Positions 26,200-34,853 of a stretch of DNA of 64,000 nt are shown here, in pieces (position 1 is the first letter of the stretch; each line of letters starts with the position of its first letter). This stretch comes from an uncultured Bacteroides sp. (GTDB taxonomy: Bacteria; Bacteroidota; Bacteroidia; Chitinophagales; Chitinophagaceae), in contig CABHOP010000039.1 of NCBI GenBank assembly GCA_902168085.1, positions 61,238-125,237 of the forward strand, written 5' to 3'. The notes beneath the pieces were generated by a model, which was not told the origin of the DNA, did no database searches, and saw only the letters and a list, made by a program, of their open reading frames with translations. The position numbers and the translations under genes were made by a program.

Positions 26200-26381
26200 A
26201 CGTTAGTTTAGTCTATAGTTAACCGCTTATCCCCTGCTATGTTAACTTAATATTGAAAATTTGTTACTGATTGTATTGCATATACACAATAATCAGACCA
26301 AAGCGGCGTAAAATTAAAGTTCTAAATTTGAATTAAGTAATTTGATTTTCCCCAATTATAGCTAACCTGATACGCTGCGTT

Positions 26382-26813
26382 TTGAATAAGAAAGAGGCCC
26401 TCCAAAAGCTATATATATTTCGTGGTGCAGATAAATACGCCACTTTTGCTGATGTGCAGCCAGGCATTGGCAATGCTCCTGATGATCAAAGAGAAATCAT
26501 TGTTAATATTTTAGATGCATGCTGTAAAGAATTAGCTATAGAAATAGAATCAGTAAAAAGGCCTACCAAAACAGCATTGAAAGAAATTATCGTTCATCAT
26601 ATGAACGATATATATACAGCCCGGGTAAATGCAGAGAATAAAGACTTTGGGTATCACTTGTGCTGGTTTCTCGCCGAAAAAGTAGGGCTGGACTTGTGGA
26701 AACACTCTACAACCAAAATATGGGGGTACTGGGATATCGTAAATAAGGAAGTAAAGACAGTTACAAGGGTGCGCAAGGCTGCCAGGCAAAAAGCCGGTAA
26801 CACAATGGCATGA
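26382..26813 (+). CDS. hypothetical helical protein
   Basis: A 143-residue soluble protein, probably helical, starting with TTG (MNKKEALQKLYIF). Features include KELAIEIESVKRPTKTALKEIIVHHMNDI and a Trp-rich region near residue 110. It may belong to a Bacteroidota DUF family such as DUF4844, but I cannot confirm this. It is preceded by a 180 bp AT-rich gap and followed by the YARHG lipoprotein. Confidence 0.5.
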   Translation: MNKKEALQKLYIFRGADKYATFADVQPGIGNAPDDQREIIVNILDACCKELAIEIESVKRPTKTALKEIIVHHMNDIYTARVNAENKDFGYHLCWFLAEKVGLDLWKHSTTKIWGYWDIVNKEVKTVTRVRKAARQKAGNTMA

Positions 26814-26861
26814 TTTTGTTATACATATAAAACATCGTCATTTCACTTTAAATTATTGCAT

Positions 26862-27434
26862 ATGCGTTACTGTTACCTTTTACTTTTGGCAATTCCCTTA
26901 GTGCTACAGGCATGCAATAACAATAAAGCAACTAATAGCGGGGCAAAACGTAGCGGTAATGGAAGCCCTGCTATTGCTGCGACAGCTACCCGCACTATCG
27001 GCAGCACTTCCCTGGCTTTGGCTGCCGAACCGGCAACGGTGGTAACGAATACCAGCACACGTGGAGAAGATGAACTGAATAAAATGTATGCCGAAAGCGA
27101 AGCTGGGCAAAATGCCTTAGCTACCCGCAAAAAAAGCACGGCAACCCTTAAAGGGCCTAAGGCCAGCCACACTTATGGTTTCTACCCCGAAGGCTCGCAG
27201 CGTAAACTGACAGAGAATGATATTAAGCATTTATCCCCGTGGGGCCATAAAGTGATGCTGCACGAAATATATGCGCGTCATGGGATGATATTTACAGATG
27301 CAGCCTTAAAACGCCATTTCAAAAGGCAGAAGTGGTATAAAGGCGCCAGTAAAAATGTGTATAAGAAATTAAGTGCTATAGAAAAGCAAAACGTCGCCTT
27401 CCTGATAAATACAGAACCCAAAGTGATCCGGTAA
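26862..27434 (+). CDS. YARHG domain lipoprotein
   Basis: A 190-residue lipoprotein: the lipobox is LVLQAC at residues 13-18. A long low-complexity Ala/Thr/Ser linker (about 20-75) leads to the C-terminal YARHG domain with EIYARHGMIFTD at about residue 130 and RQKWYKGASKNV after it. YARHG domains occur in secreted and surface proteins of many bacteria and are thought to bind cell-wall or extracellular ligands. I chose the ATG at 26862; the frame also opens from a TTG at 26856. Confidence 0.82.
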   Translation: MRYCYLLLLAIPLVLQACNNNKATNSGAKRSGNGSPAIAATATRTIGSTSLALAAEPATVVTNTSTRGEDELNKMYAESEAGQNALATRKKSTATLKGPKASHTYGFYPEGSQRKLTENDIKHLSPWGHKVMLHEIYARHGMIFTDAALKRHFKRQKWYKGASKNVYKKLSAIEKQNVAFLINTEPKVIR

Positions 27435-27440
27435 TGTATG

Positions 27441-27755
27441 CTATTTCTTCAGGTCGCCAACCATACGCATAGATATTTGTGCCAGTTGCGGCCATAAATT
27501 GCTGTGTTGCCTCGGCACATGTATCCAGCCATTCATTTGCTTCCCTTCTGATGGCTCAAAAACAACAGCGCCCTTCAGCTTCAATACCTTCTCCTGTTCT
27601 TCCGGTGGCAGCTTAAACACCATATCATCTTTCCAGAATAATACACCAGCCTTACCGTTATCTGCTTTAATGCATAAAGCCCCAAACATTTTACTTTCCT
27701 TGACACCGGGTATGGATGCTGCTATATCGTGGTACATTTGTTCGTATTTCGTCAT
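27441..27755 (-). CDS. TfoX N-terminal domain family protein
   Basis: A 104-residue protein with the TfoX-N/YjbR-like pattern: SKMFGALCIKADNGKAGVLFWKDDMVFKLP. TfoX regulates competence in gamma-proteobacteria, but single-domain members elsewhere have no known job. The stop is 7 bp from the convergent YARHG stop. Confidence 0.75.
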   Translation of the reverse strand: MTKYEQMYHDIAASIPGVKESKMFGALCIKADNGKAGVLFWKDDMVFKLPPEEQEKVLKLKGAVVFEPSEGKQMNGWIHVPRQHSNLWPQLAQISMRMVGDLKK

Positions 27756-27824
27756 CAAGGTAGTTTTTGAAGTTTATGTTTAAACAGTATTTTGGGTATA
27801 TTACATTCAATCTCTACATCTTAT

Positions 27825-28139
27825 ATGCTGAAAAATTCTGTAGGCGAGCTAAAATTATCGCCAATAAAGGAAGAAGGCAAGTTCGTTTTTTACAACGATT
27901 TCATCACCATCAATGGCAAAGTATCTAAGGGCGATAAAATCAAGATACTGGTAGAAAGCTATCAGCCACAAGGCACTAAAGTAGCCATACCTGAGGCAGC
28001 AGTCTCATCGGCCATACTGGTAGTACGCGGCGCACAATACAGGCACGACGATATATCGGGGCACGAAACCATGGATAAACTATATGACCATGTAGCCACC
28101 CTGTATAAAAACAGGTTTTATTTCGGCGACAAGGCATAG
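27825..28139 (+). CDS. hypothetical protein, beta-rich
   Basis: A 104-residue soluble protein from the ATG at 27825 (MLKNSVGELKLSP). It has alternating polar and hydrophobic residues typical of beta strands and a helical end. No signal peptide and no known motif. It sits 36 bp before mtgA on the same strand; a TATCTTTC element between them suggests mtgA has its own promoter. Confidence 0.5.
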   Translation: MLKNSVGELKLSPIKEEGKFVFYNDFITINGKVSKGDKIKILVESYQPQGTKVAIPEAAVSSAILVVRGAQYRHDDISGHETMDKLYDHVATLYKNRFYFGDKA

Positions 28140-28175
28140 TATTATAGCCGCTACTCTTGTATCTTTCGCAGGCAT

Positions 28176-28889
28176 ATGGGCAAACCTCAGAAGAAAGGCA
28201 TCTTTAAACGCATCTTGAAGATATTTGCCGGCTTATTGCTGGCATCTTTGCTATATACCGTTGTGTGTAAATGGATAATGCCACCCATTACTACTACACA
28301 ATTGGGTGCCTTGTTTGGCGGATACGGTTTGAAGCGCGACTATGTGAGCTGGAATGAAATATCACCCAATGTAAAACTGGCCGCTATTGCCAGCGAAGAC
28401 CAGCTTTTTCCCGATCATACAGGCTTTGACTGGAAGTCGATAGAAAAAAGTATGGAAGAGAAACCGCGACGTAAAAAGAAACGTGCAAAAGGTAGCGGCG
28501 CCAGTACCATCAGCCAGCAAACGGCTAAAAATGTGTTTTTGTGGCAAGGCAGTGGCTGGGGACGGTATATACGTAAAGCTCCAGAGGCCTTCTATACCGA
28601 AGCCATAGAGCTGGTATGGGGCAAAAAACGCATTATGGAAGTATACCTGAATGTGATAGAAATGGGGCCCGGTATATTTGGCATAGAGGCTGCCGCACAG
28701 GCTTACTTCCATAAAAGTGCGCGCAACTTGAGCAGGGCCGAAGCTGCCATGATCATTGCTTGCCTGCCAAACCCTAAAAAATACACCGTAAAGCCACTAA
28801 GCAAACGTGTAAGCTGGCGGTATCCCAGAATCATGAAGCAGATGAACAACCTGGATGGCGACCCGGATGTTGCAGAGCTCATACGTTGA
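28176..28889 (+). CDS. mtgA: monofunctional peptidoglycan glycosyltransferase
   Basis: A 237-residue GT51 enzyme that polymerises lipid II. One N-terminal helix (about residues 14-33) anchors it. The motifs are IASEDQLFPDHTGFD (catalytic Glu near residue 73), GASTISQQTAKNVFLW, GKKRIMEVYLNVIEMG and IEAAAQAYFHK. No transpeptidase domain follows, which defines MtgA. The TATCTTTC element at 28160-28167 lies only 8 bp before the ATG, so the leader is very short. Confidence 0.92.
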   Translation: MGKPQKKGIFKRILKIFAGLLLASLLYTVVCKWIMPPITTTQLGALFGGYGLKRDYVSWNEISPNVKLAAIASEDQLFPDHTGFDWKSIEKSMEEKPRRKKKRAKGSGASTISQQTAKNVFLWQGSGWGRYIRKAPEAFYTEAIELVWGKKRIMEVYLNVIEMGPGIFGIEAAAQAYFHKSARNLSRAEAAMIIACLPNPKKYTVKPLSKRVSWRYPRIMKQMNNLDGDPDVAELIR

Positions 28890-28948
28890 TAGCTATGGCA
28901 TAATTTTTATGGTTTCATGTAAATGAAAAACCATAAATATATAAGGAT

Positions 28949-29203
28949 ATGAAATTACCAGCATTATTAACGCTTTCATTGATGGCGGCACTCACCTTCT
29001 CATCTTGCGGGGACAGTAATAACCCTGAAAATGCAGGTGAAAGCACACCAATAGACTCTACCAACCTGCATGGTACGGCACCTGCTACCTACGGTCCTGA
29101 AAACCCTGCTACTAACGGGGAAGCACCACACGATGGCTATGATACCTCCCTAAGGGCCAATACTGCCAGCAGTGAAGACAGTGCAAAAGGCAAGGCACAT
29201 TAA
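28949..29203 (+). CDS. small lipoprotein, low complexity
   Basis: An 84-residue protein with a lipobox (LTFSSC, Cys near residue 20). The mature 64 residues are rich in Asn, Thr, Ser, Glu and Gly and look disordered. No recognised function. It ends just before a strong bidirectional terminator. Confidence 0.6.
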   Translation: MKLPALLTLSLMAALTFSSCGDSNNPENAGESTPIDSTNLHGTAPATYGPENPATNGEAPHDGYDTSLRANTASSEDSAKGKAH

Positions 29204-29226
29204 CAGCATAATATCCACTTAATAAG

Positions 29227-29251
29227 AAAGGGAACAGTAACTGTTCCCTTT
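29227..29251. terminator. bidirectional terminator
   Basis: AAAGGGAACAG, TAA, CTGTTCCCTTT, followed by TT on the plus strand. It separates the small lipoprotein gene from the convergent 45-residue membrane protein gene. Confidence 0.85.
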
Positions 29252-29261
29252 TTAGTTTCTT

Positions 29262-29399
29262 CTACCGGTGTCTGCGTTTCACCTGCTGCTCCCAAAACAC
29301 GCCTTTGAACCAGCCGAGGGTAAGTATCAGCAACATACTGCCGCCAATAAACCCCGCAATACACCAAAGTAAGGTTTCTATAGTTTCTGAAGATTGCAT
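29262..29399 (-). CDS. 45-residue single-pass membrane protein
   Basis: A short frame: ATG at 29399, TAG at 29262. It encodes an acidic N terminus (MQSSETIETLLW), one membrane helix at about residues 10-28 (Gly-rich centre AGFIGGSMLL) and a basic C-terminal tail (QQVKRRHR). By the positive-inside rule the tail faces the cytoplasm. A terminator right after the stop supports a real gene. The family is unknown; a small regulator or subunit of a membrane complex is possible. Confidence 0.6.
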   Translation of the reverse strand: MQSSETIETLLWCIAGFIGGSMLLILTLGWFKGVFWEQQVKRRHR

Positions 29400-29550
29400 A
29401 GTAATGTAGGTTTACCGGAAGTTATATAAGACTATGCCGCCGGCGAAAAAACATATTTCACATTTTGTGGAAAACCCCTGATAGCTGCCTGTAGCGTGCA
29501 TTATTTTTTTCAACATAAATAAACTGTATGTTTACAATAGGTATCGGGAT

Positions 29551-30393
29551 ATGAAAAAAATCATTGGATTACTAAAGTTGTTATTATGTTACAATGCACT
29601 GCATGCCCAAACCGATACCTTAAAACTTTACTTTCCACACGATGTTTACAAGTTGGACACCCGATTGCAACGTTCACTGGATTCTATGCTGTATGCAGAT
29701 GCCATTAACAACCGGCAAAACCTATTGATAGTAGGTTATACAGACCACCTGGGAACCGATGCTTATAACGAGCGCTTATCTAACCATCGCGCAAAGGAGA
29801 TACAGAATTACCTGGTGCAAATGCATATACCTGCTGCCAATATTAAATTATGCATTGGCAAAGGTGAGCTGCAAACAAATAACACAAGCAATACAGGCAT
29901 TCCACCCAACCGGAGAGTAGATATCGTTACCAGCCTGCTGGGCAAAGAAACCGTAAAGAAGACACCACAAGCAAAACCTGCTGCTCCAAAACAGGTAATC
30001 CCTAACATAGAAAAAGTAGCCGTAGGGCAAACCCTTCGCCTGCAAAATATTTATTTCGAGCTGGGCAGACATGTTGTTACCCGTGCTTCTTTACCTGCCC
30101 TGCAAGCCCTGTATGAAACTATGGTCGCTATGCCTCAATTGAAGATTCAAATAGAAGGACATATCTGTTGTCTTCGCTTTGGTGTAGATGCCCTGGATGA
30201 AGAAACAGGTGAAATATCCCTATCGGCCAACAGGGCCAAATTTATTTATAACTACCTGCTGGAACGGGGCATTGATAAAGAACGCATCAGCTATAAAGGT
30301 TTTGGCAAATCGCGCCCCTTAGTGTGGCCGGAGAAGACCATAGAAGATGAAGAGAAAAACCGTCGTGTAGAAATCAGGGTTTTAAGCAAATAA
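29551..30393 (+). CDS. secreted protein with two OmpA-like peptidoglycan-binding domains
   Basis: A 280-residue protein with a signal peptide (ends near HAQ, residue 20) and two OmpA C-terminal-like domains. The first is at about residues 25-135 (IVGYTDHLGTDAYNERLSNHRA, PPNRRVDI), the second at about 165-280 (IEGHICCLRFG, LSANRAKFIYNYLLERGI, NRRVEIRVL). The usual single copy binds diaminopimelate of peptidoglycan. There is no barrel or lipobox, so it may be a soluble periplasmic linker. The first domain keeps the DxxG...NxxLSxxRA pattern; the second carries an acidic insertion and Cys-Cys. Confidence 0.82.
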   Translation: MKKIIGLLKLLLCYNALHAQTDTLKLYFPHDVYKLDTRLQRSLDSMLYADAINNRQNLLIVGYTDHLGTDAYNERLSNHRAKEIQNYLVQMHIPAANIKLCIGKGELQTNNTSNTGIPPNRRVDIVTSLLGKETVKKTPQAKPAAPKQVIPNIEKVAVGQTLRLQNIYFELGRHVVTRASLPALQALYETMVAMPQLKIQIEGHICCLRFGVDALDEETGEISLSANRAKFIYNYLLERGIDKERISYKGFGKSRPLVWPEKTIEDEEKNRRVEIRVLSK

Positions 30394-30396
30394 AAA

Positions 30397-30420
30397 CGAG
30401 CTACCTGAAAAGGAAGCTCG
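30397..30420. terminator. bidirectional terminator between convergent genes
   Basis: CGAGCTACC, TGAAAA, GGAAGCTCG with one A-A mismatch. The minus strand then has TTTTTAT, so the better T run serves the outer-membrane protein gene to the right. Confidence 0.7.
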
Positions 30421-30459
30421 CCTTTTGTTTATTCGTCCACAACTTAGCGAGACGTATTC

Positions 30460-31113
30460 TTATAAGCCAAACATCAAACCTACATTCAATCGTACGTTTC
30501 TGTTACTGTTATTCATATCAGTTACATCCCAAAAGCCGTGATAATAGGCAGCATCCAGGTTGAGCCATGTACTAGGCATCAGGCGTATGTTAGCACCTGC
30601 CCCCATATCGGCACCTACATCCAGTGTATTAAATACATCACCGTTGTTGTTCATTGTCATTATTGGCCCGTCGCCAAATACCCTTGTTTCGCTTTGATAA
30701 TGATCTTCAGCTACCTTAACACCCACGGAAGGGCCTAAGAATATCTTAGGGCGCACCGCATTGGTATATTTACCAAAGAAGTAATAGGCACGTGGTGTTA
30801 GTTTCACATAAGTAGGGTCTACAGCAGTGGTATATTCAATGCCGTTCTGCATAAAATTCCGTTTATACCCCTCGTGAGATGCGGTTAGCTCTGCACCAAA
30901 ACCCCAATGTTCAAACCTTGAATAGATAACGTTGACACCCAAGTGGCCTGCCGGTTTGAATTGTTGTCCATCCATATTGCTAAGCCAGCTATGGCCGAAG
31001 CCTGCCACCGGCCCTAATGATACATATTGAGCCCTTGAAGTGTTTTTTGCCTGGCCAAATGCCATAGTTGACAATAGAGCTAATCCGGCCGTAAACATGA
31101 ATAATCGTTTCAT
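30460..31113 (-). CDS. outer-membrane beta-barrel protein, OMP_b-brl family
   Basis: A 217-residue protein with a signal peptide (ends AFGQ near residue 21) and alternating strands typical of a small eight-stranded barrel (SLGPVAGFGHSWLSN, AGHLGVNVIYSRFEHWGFGAELT, RLNVGLMFGL). The last residues fit a barrel-closing strand. It is likely a surface porin-like or immunogenic barrel with no enzymatic role. Convergent with the tandem OmpA gene across a terminator. Confidence 0.75.
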   Translation of the reverse strand: MKRLFMFTAGLALLSTMAFGQAKNTSRAQYVSLGPVAGFGHSWLSNMDGQQFKPAGHLGVNVIYSRFEHWGFGAELTASHEGYKRNFMQNGIEYTTAVDPTYVKLTPRAYYFFGKYTNAVRPKIFLGPSVGVKVAEDHYQSETRVFGDGPIMTMNNNGDVFNTLDVGADMGAGANIRLMPSTWLNLDAAYYHGFWDVTDMNNSNRNVRLNVGLMFGL

Positions 31114-31224
31114 AAAAATTAGTCATTTGGTTCGCGGTATGCTAACAAAAAACTGTGCCATTAATAATTTGTCATATCGTTCATGGTCGCGTAATTTTAT
31201 AATGCACAAACATTTAAAAAACAT

Positions 31225-31521
31225 ATGGACACTGTATCTGAAATCATAGATATGTTGCGTAAAGAAGGATATGTAGAGGACTTCAACCTGCAACAAACCT
31301 GCCTGGAATGCCGTGAGGGACATTTTAAAGTATTTCATGATGAATTTGTTATAGACAATATATATCGTTTTGAAGGTAATAGCGACCCGGCCGATGAAGC
31401 AACTGTGTATGCTATTTCTTCCCCAAAGTATGGTATTAAAGGTGTGTTGGTAAATGGAGCCGGCATCTATACATCCGACATCACAGATGAAATGCTGGAA
31501 ACATTACAGATAAAAAAATAA
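31225..31521 (+). CDS. small conserved Bacteroidota protein (often mislabelled PRPP synthetase)
   Basis: A 98-residue acidic protein with a shared Bacteroidota pattern: two cysteines in LQQTCLECREGH, IDNIYRFEGNSDPADEATVYAISS, then a GVLVNGAGIYTSD segment. Relatives carry the name phosphoribosylpyrophosphate synthetase in some annotations, which is not supported: there is no PRPP-binding motif. Function unknown. It has its own start region after the divergent barrel gene. Confidence 0.7.
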   Translation: MDTVSEIIDMLRKEGYVEDFNLQQTCLECREGHFKVFHDEFVIDNIYRFEGNSDPADEATVYAISSPKYGIKGVLVNGAGIYTSDITDEMLETLQIKK

Positions 31522-31586
31522 CGTCCCGAACCCAAAGGTGGGACACTTTTATGCCGTCTTATAATATACACGACATAAAAAATCAT

Positions 31587-32840
31587 ATGCGCCGAATTTT
31601 ATTATCCGCAGCACTATTGGCTGCAGCCTGCAATTATGCACATGCAGCCACACGCAAAGTATTGTTTATAGGCAATAGCTATATTTATACCAATAACCTG
31701 CCTTCACTGCTGCAGCAAATGGCCACATCTATGGGCGATACGCTGATATATGATGAGTACACTGTTGGTGGTTATACACTACAATCGCACAGCGGCGATA
31801 TACAAACAAAAAACAAGATATACAGCCAGCAGTGGGATATTGTAGTGATACAGGAGCAAAGCCAACGCCCTGCATTCTCGCCCACACAGGTAGCAAGAGA
31901 TACGTACCCCTTTGCACGCAAGCTGGATAGTATGGTACGCGACAACAGGAGTTGTACCGAAACCATGTTTTTTATGACATGGGGTTATAAGAATGGAGAT
32001 GCATCCAACTGTGCAGCCTACCCTCCTATATGTACTTATGCAGGCATGCAGCAACGCCTGCGCGAAAGCTATCTGCAAATGGCCACAGATAATAATGGCA
32101 TTGTATCACCCGTAGGCGTAGCATGGAAACAGGTACGCGATAGCTTCCCTGCTATGGAGTTATATTCACCCGACGGTTCACACCCTTCTATGAATGGCTC
32201 CTTTCTTGCGGCATGTGTTTTCTACACTTCCATCTTTCATAAAAGCACTGTTAAAAGTACTTTCAACAGTACCTTGGTAGCTGCAGATGCTGCTAACCTG
32301 AAGCGATTTGCAAGCAGGGTTGTATTAGATAGCTTTAACAACTGGAATGCAAGTGGTAATTATACCTATGCCAACTTTACGCATACGCTCACAGGCAATA
32401 AGATAACGTTGAATAACACATCCAAATATGCTACTACTTACGCATGGGCATTTGGCGATGGCAATACATCTACAGCCGCCAGCCCTACCCATACGTACAG
32501 CACACCCGGTAAATATTTTGTAACCCTTCGCGCATCCAACACTTGTTTTTCAGAAACAAAAGGAGATACCATTAATACACAGGGCACAGGTATCACTTCA
32601 ATAAACAATGCACCTGTTACTATAACAGCAACCGCTACAGGTAATGGTAAAGTAATGCTACAGAATACAGGTAAACAAACCGGTGCGATACATATATTTG
32701 ACATAAACGGCAGAAAGGTTGCGACACTGCAATTACAACCGGACGAACAAACCTATACAGACCTGCTACCCGGCTTGTACATGTACAGTGCATATATAAA
32801 TGATGCCCTGCAACATGCGGCTAAGCTATCCGTATATTAA
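31587..32840 (+). CDS. secreted SGNH hydrolase with PKD domain and T9SS sorting tail
   Basis: A 417-residue secreted protein from the ATG at 31587 (signal MRRILLSAALLAA). The SGNH esterase domain covers about residues 22-245 with the Ser block FIGNSYIY, Gly in VGGYTLQ, and the Asp/His block PDGSHPSMNG. A PKD domain follows near residues 265-325 (AWAFGDGNTS, HTYSTPGKYFVTL). The last 75 residues are a type A sorting domain (HIFDINGRKVATLQL, DLLPGLYMYSAY). The protein should cross the outer membrane by the type IX pathway and stay at the surface. The ester substrate is unknown. Confidence 0.87.
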   Translation: MRRILLSAALLAAACNYAHAATRKVLFIGNSYIYTNNLPSLLQQMATSMGDTLIYDEYTVGGYTLQSHSGDIQTKNKIYSQQWDIVVIQEQSQRPAFSPTQVARDTYPFARKLDSMVRDNRSCTETMFFMTWGYKNGDASNCAAYPPICTYAGMQQRLRESYLQMATDNNGIVSPVGVAWKQVRDSFPAMELYSPDGSHPSMNGSFLAACVFYTSIFHKSTVKSTFNSTLVAADAANLKRFASRVVLDSFNNWNASGNYTYANFTHTLTGNKITLNNTSKYATTYAWAFGDGNTSTAASPTHTYSTPGKYFVTLRASNTCFSETKGDTINTQGTGITSINNAPVTITATATGNGKVMLQNTGKQTGAIHIFDINGRKVATLQLQPDEQTYTDLLPGLYMYSAYINDALQHAAKLSVY

Positions 32841-33847
32841 TAACGAAACCAAACCTCTGTAGCGCCAAAGCCATAGTTACCATTCCACTCATTGGTATAG
32901 ATATATACTTCAGGTGTTTGCTTTAGTACTTTATGCACCTCATCGCGTAGTACACCTTTACCAAGCCCGTGGATAATAACGGTACGCTCTTGCCTTATTG
33001 ATATAACGTGCTGCAGGTGCTCTTCGAGCGCCTGCAGTTGTATACGGAGCATATCAGCATTGGACAGGCCTTGTATGCTGGGTACCAACTGCTCTATGTG
33101 CAGGTCTATTTCGTAACGCGGTAGTTTGGCACGCCAGTCTTGTGACTGTTGCGGCTTGGTTGGTTTATTATGCTTAGCAACATGTTTAGGGGTATCAAAA
33201 ATGTCCTTCTCTGTTTTTATAGTAAACCCATCTGTAAGCAGGTAGCTAAACATCGGTTCGTTCTTCAACTGCAACTCACTGATGTGCTCAAACAGCTTTT
33301 GCGGGCGTATTTTTACGATGCCTTCGCAAACATCATTCAGCGTGTTATCGCTATCTGTCAACTCCCAATGAAAACGGGGCTGCATGCTCATTTCTTCAAA
33401 AGATATGCTATGCAGATACAAATGGCCAAAACCATGCAGCTTGCCTTCGTGCTTAAAGATTTGTTGTTGCTGATTGTTATTGGCAATGTATTTGAAATAC
33501 ACAGCTTGCGGTAATTCATTCAGCAGGTATACTTTTACCGTTTCTACCACATCTTCAAACACATCGGCTTTGTATACAGGCAGGAAAGATAAGTACACGC
33601 CTTTTGCCAGTTTGGGCTTACGCAGTTTTTCTTTTTCAACAGGCAGTTGTTCGGGAACCGAGCGTACCGTCTTTGTTTTTTTCTCTGTAAACCATTTCAG
33701 GTAAGGATGGTCTATTTCATCAAGATACACGGGAAAGTGTGTACCATTCACCACTACCTCTACCATCTCCTTATTGATATAAGAGATAACAGCACCTTCT
33801 TCACCGGTCCGTTTCAGTATGATCTTATCCCCTATCGAAAATTTCAT
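32837..33847 (-). CDS. DUF2027/Smr domain protein
   Basis: A 336-residue protein. The N-terminal segment (MKFSIGDKIILKRTGEEGAVIS) is a small beta domain found in DUF2027 proteins and similar to the linker of MutS2. The C-terminal 80 residues are an Smr domain: EIDLHIEQL, VIIHGLGKGVLRDEV, then YGFGATEVWF. Smr domains bind or nick branched DNA or act as endoribonucleases. The stop shares bases with the SGNH gene stop (convergent), and the start overlaps the rdgB stop by 4 bp. Confidence 0.85.
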   Translation of the reverse strand: MKFSIGDKIILKRTGEEGAVISYINKEMVEVVVNGTHFPVYLDEIDHPYLKWFTEKKTKTVRSVPEQLPVEKEKLRKPKLAKGVYLSFLPVYKADVFEDVVETVKVYLLNELPQAVYFKYIANNNQQQQIFKHEGKLHGFGHLYLHSISFEEMSMQPRFHWELTDSDNTLNDVCEGIVKIRPQKLFEHISELQLKNEPMFSYLLTDGFTIKTEKDIFDTPKHVAKHNKPTKPQQSQDWRAKLPRYEIDLHIEQLVPSIQGLSNADMLRIQLQALEEHLQHVISIRQERTVIIHGLGKGVLRDEVHKVLKQTPEVYIYTNEWNGNYGFGATEVWFRY

Positions 33848-34434
33848 GCTTCTTCCTCCAATTGTTCTTTTACAAAAGCCACCATTTTGCGTATGGCTTT
33901 ACCACGATGGCTTATAGCATGTTTTATATCTGCAGGCAGTTCTGCAAATGTTTTATCGTACCCGGAGGGTATAAATATAGGGTCATAACCAAATCCCCCA
34001 TCCCCTCTCGGCTCGCTTAATAGCGCTCCTTCACAAATACCTTCAAAAAAATAAGGTTCCCCATTCCATATCAGGCATATCACCGCTTTGTAATAGCCGC
34101 TTTTGTCTGTGTGGTTTTTCAATGCATCGGCCAGCTTCTGCAGGTTGCTTTCATCGGTAGCATCATCACCGCTATACCTGGCGCTGAATACACCGGGTGC
34201 CCCATTCAGCGCATTAGCGCATATGCCACTATCATCGGCAAAAGTATTCTTACCGCAAAAAGTATATACCGTATTGGCTTTGGCCAGTGCATTTTCTTCA
34301 AAGGTGTGATATGGTTCGGGTATCTTATCTGTAAACCCAATATCATTTAGTGATAACAATGATATATTATCTATCATCTGTGTTATCTCACGTATCTTAC
34401 CCTTGTTGTTCGATGCTATTACCAGTTCCTGCAT
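33844..34434 (-). CDS. rdgB: non-canonical purine NTP pyrophosphatase (RdgB/HAM1)
   Basis: A 196-residue Ham1 enzyme that hydrolyses dITP, dXTP and ITP to keep them out of nucleic acids. Motifs: IASNNKGKIREI at residues 6-17, TFEENALAKA near 45-54, FADDSGI near 65 with the catalytic Asp, and GGFGYDPIFIPSG near 144-156. The -7 element TAAATTTG lies 5 bp before the ATG, so the mRNA has almost no leader. Confidence 0.92.
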   Translation of the reverse strand: MQELVIASNNKGKIREITQMIDNISLLSLNDIGFTDKIPEPYHTFEENALAKANTVYTFCGKNTFADDSGICANALNGAPGVFSARYSGDDATDESNLQKLADALKNHTDKSGYYKAVICLIWNGEPYFFEGICEGALLSEPRGDGGFGYDPIFIPSGYDKTFAELPADIKHAISHRGKAIRKMVAFVKEQLEEEA

Positions 34435-34439
34435 GATGG

Positions 34440-34447
34440 CAAATTTA
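34440..34447 (-). promoter_or_regulatory. -7 element TAAATTTG for rdgB
   Basis: Exact TAnnTTTG on the minus strand, 5 bp before the rdgB ATG. It overlaps the last codon of the DUF983 gene upstream. It implies a leaderless or nearly leaderless transcript. Confidence 0.5.
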
Positions 34448-34849
34448 ATGGTTATTACCAGTAGCCGTTTTACTCCTGTACCCCACCGTAAAGTATAAAA
34501 ACAATACCCGCGACAAACGAAGGAACCATGGCTGCAATAAAAGTGTGACCAATGAGCTGGACGCTACAAAGTAGTATATGCTGTTATCTTCATAGCTCAT
34601 ACCGAATATTGGTATATACCACACCAGGTTGAAAAAGAACATCATAACCGTAAGTGCATAGTTAATACCAAATCCATTGTTGGTTTCGCGTACCATTTTC
34701 ATCCCGCATTCACTACAATGCTCCACCATATCAAGGCTGCCTTTCAATGGTAATACATGCTTGTTAACGAATATGCTGCCTTTGCGGCAATTGGGGCATT
34801 TCATAGCCAGCAGGGCGGGTACCAGCGGGGGGACGGATTGCTTTGCCAT
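34445..34849 (-). CDS. DUF983 membrane protein with zinc-ribbon-like cysteines
   Basis: A 134-residue protein from the ATG at 34849 (MAKQSVPPLVPALLAMKCPNC). Two CxxC pairs (CPNC near residue 17 and CSEC near 47) look like a zinc ribbon, followed by two hydrophobic helices (about residues 67-87 and 95-115). The function of DUF983 is unknown. I rejected the nine-residue longer frame because a perfect -7 element (TATCTTTG) ends 4 bp before this ATG. Confidence 0.82.
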   Translation of the reverse strand: MAKQSVPPLVPALLAMKCPNCRKGSIFVNKHVLPLKGSLDMVEHCSECGMKMVRETNNGFGINYALTVMMFFFNLVWYIPIFGMSYEDNSIYYFVASSSLVTLLLQPWFLRLSRVLFLYFTVGYRSKTATGNNH

Positions 34850-34853
34850 TATG

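Noticed and set aside
31225..31521. Phosphoribosylpyrophosphate synthetase
   Set aside because: The protein has 98 residues and no PRPP-binding loop; the name carried by relatives is not supported by sequence.
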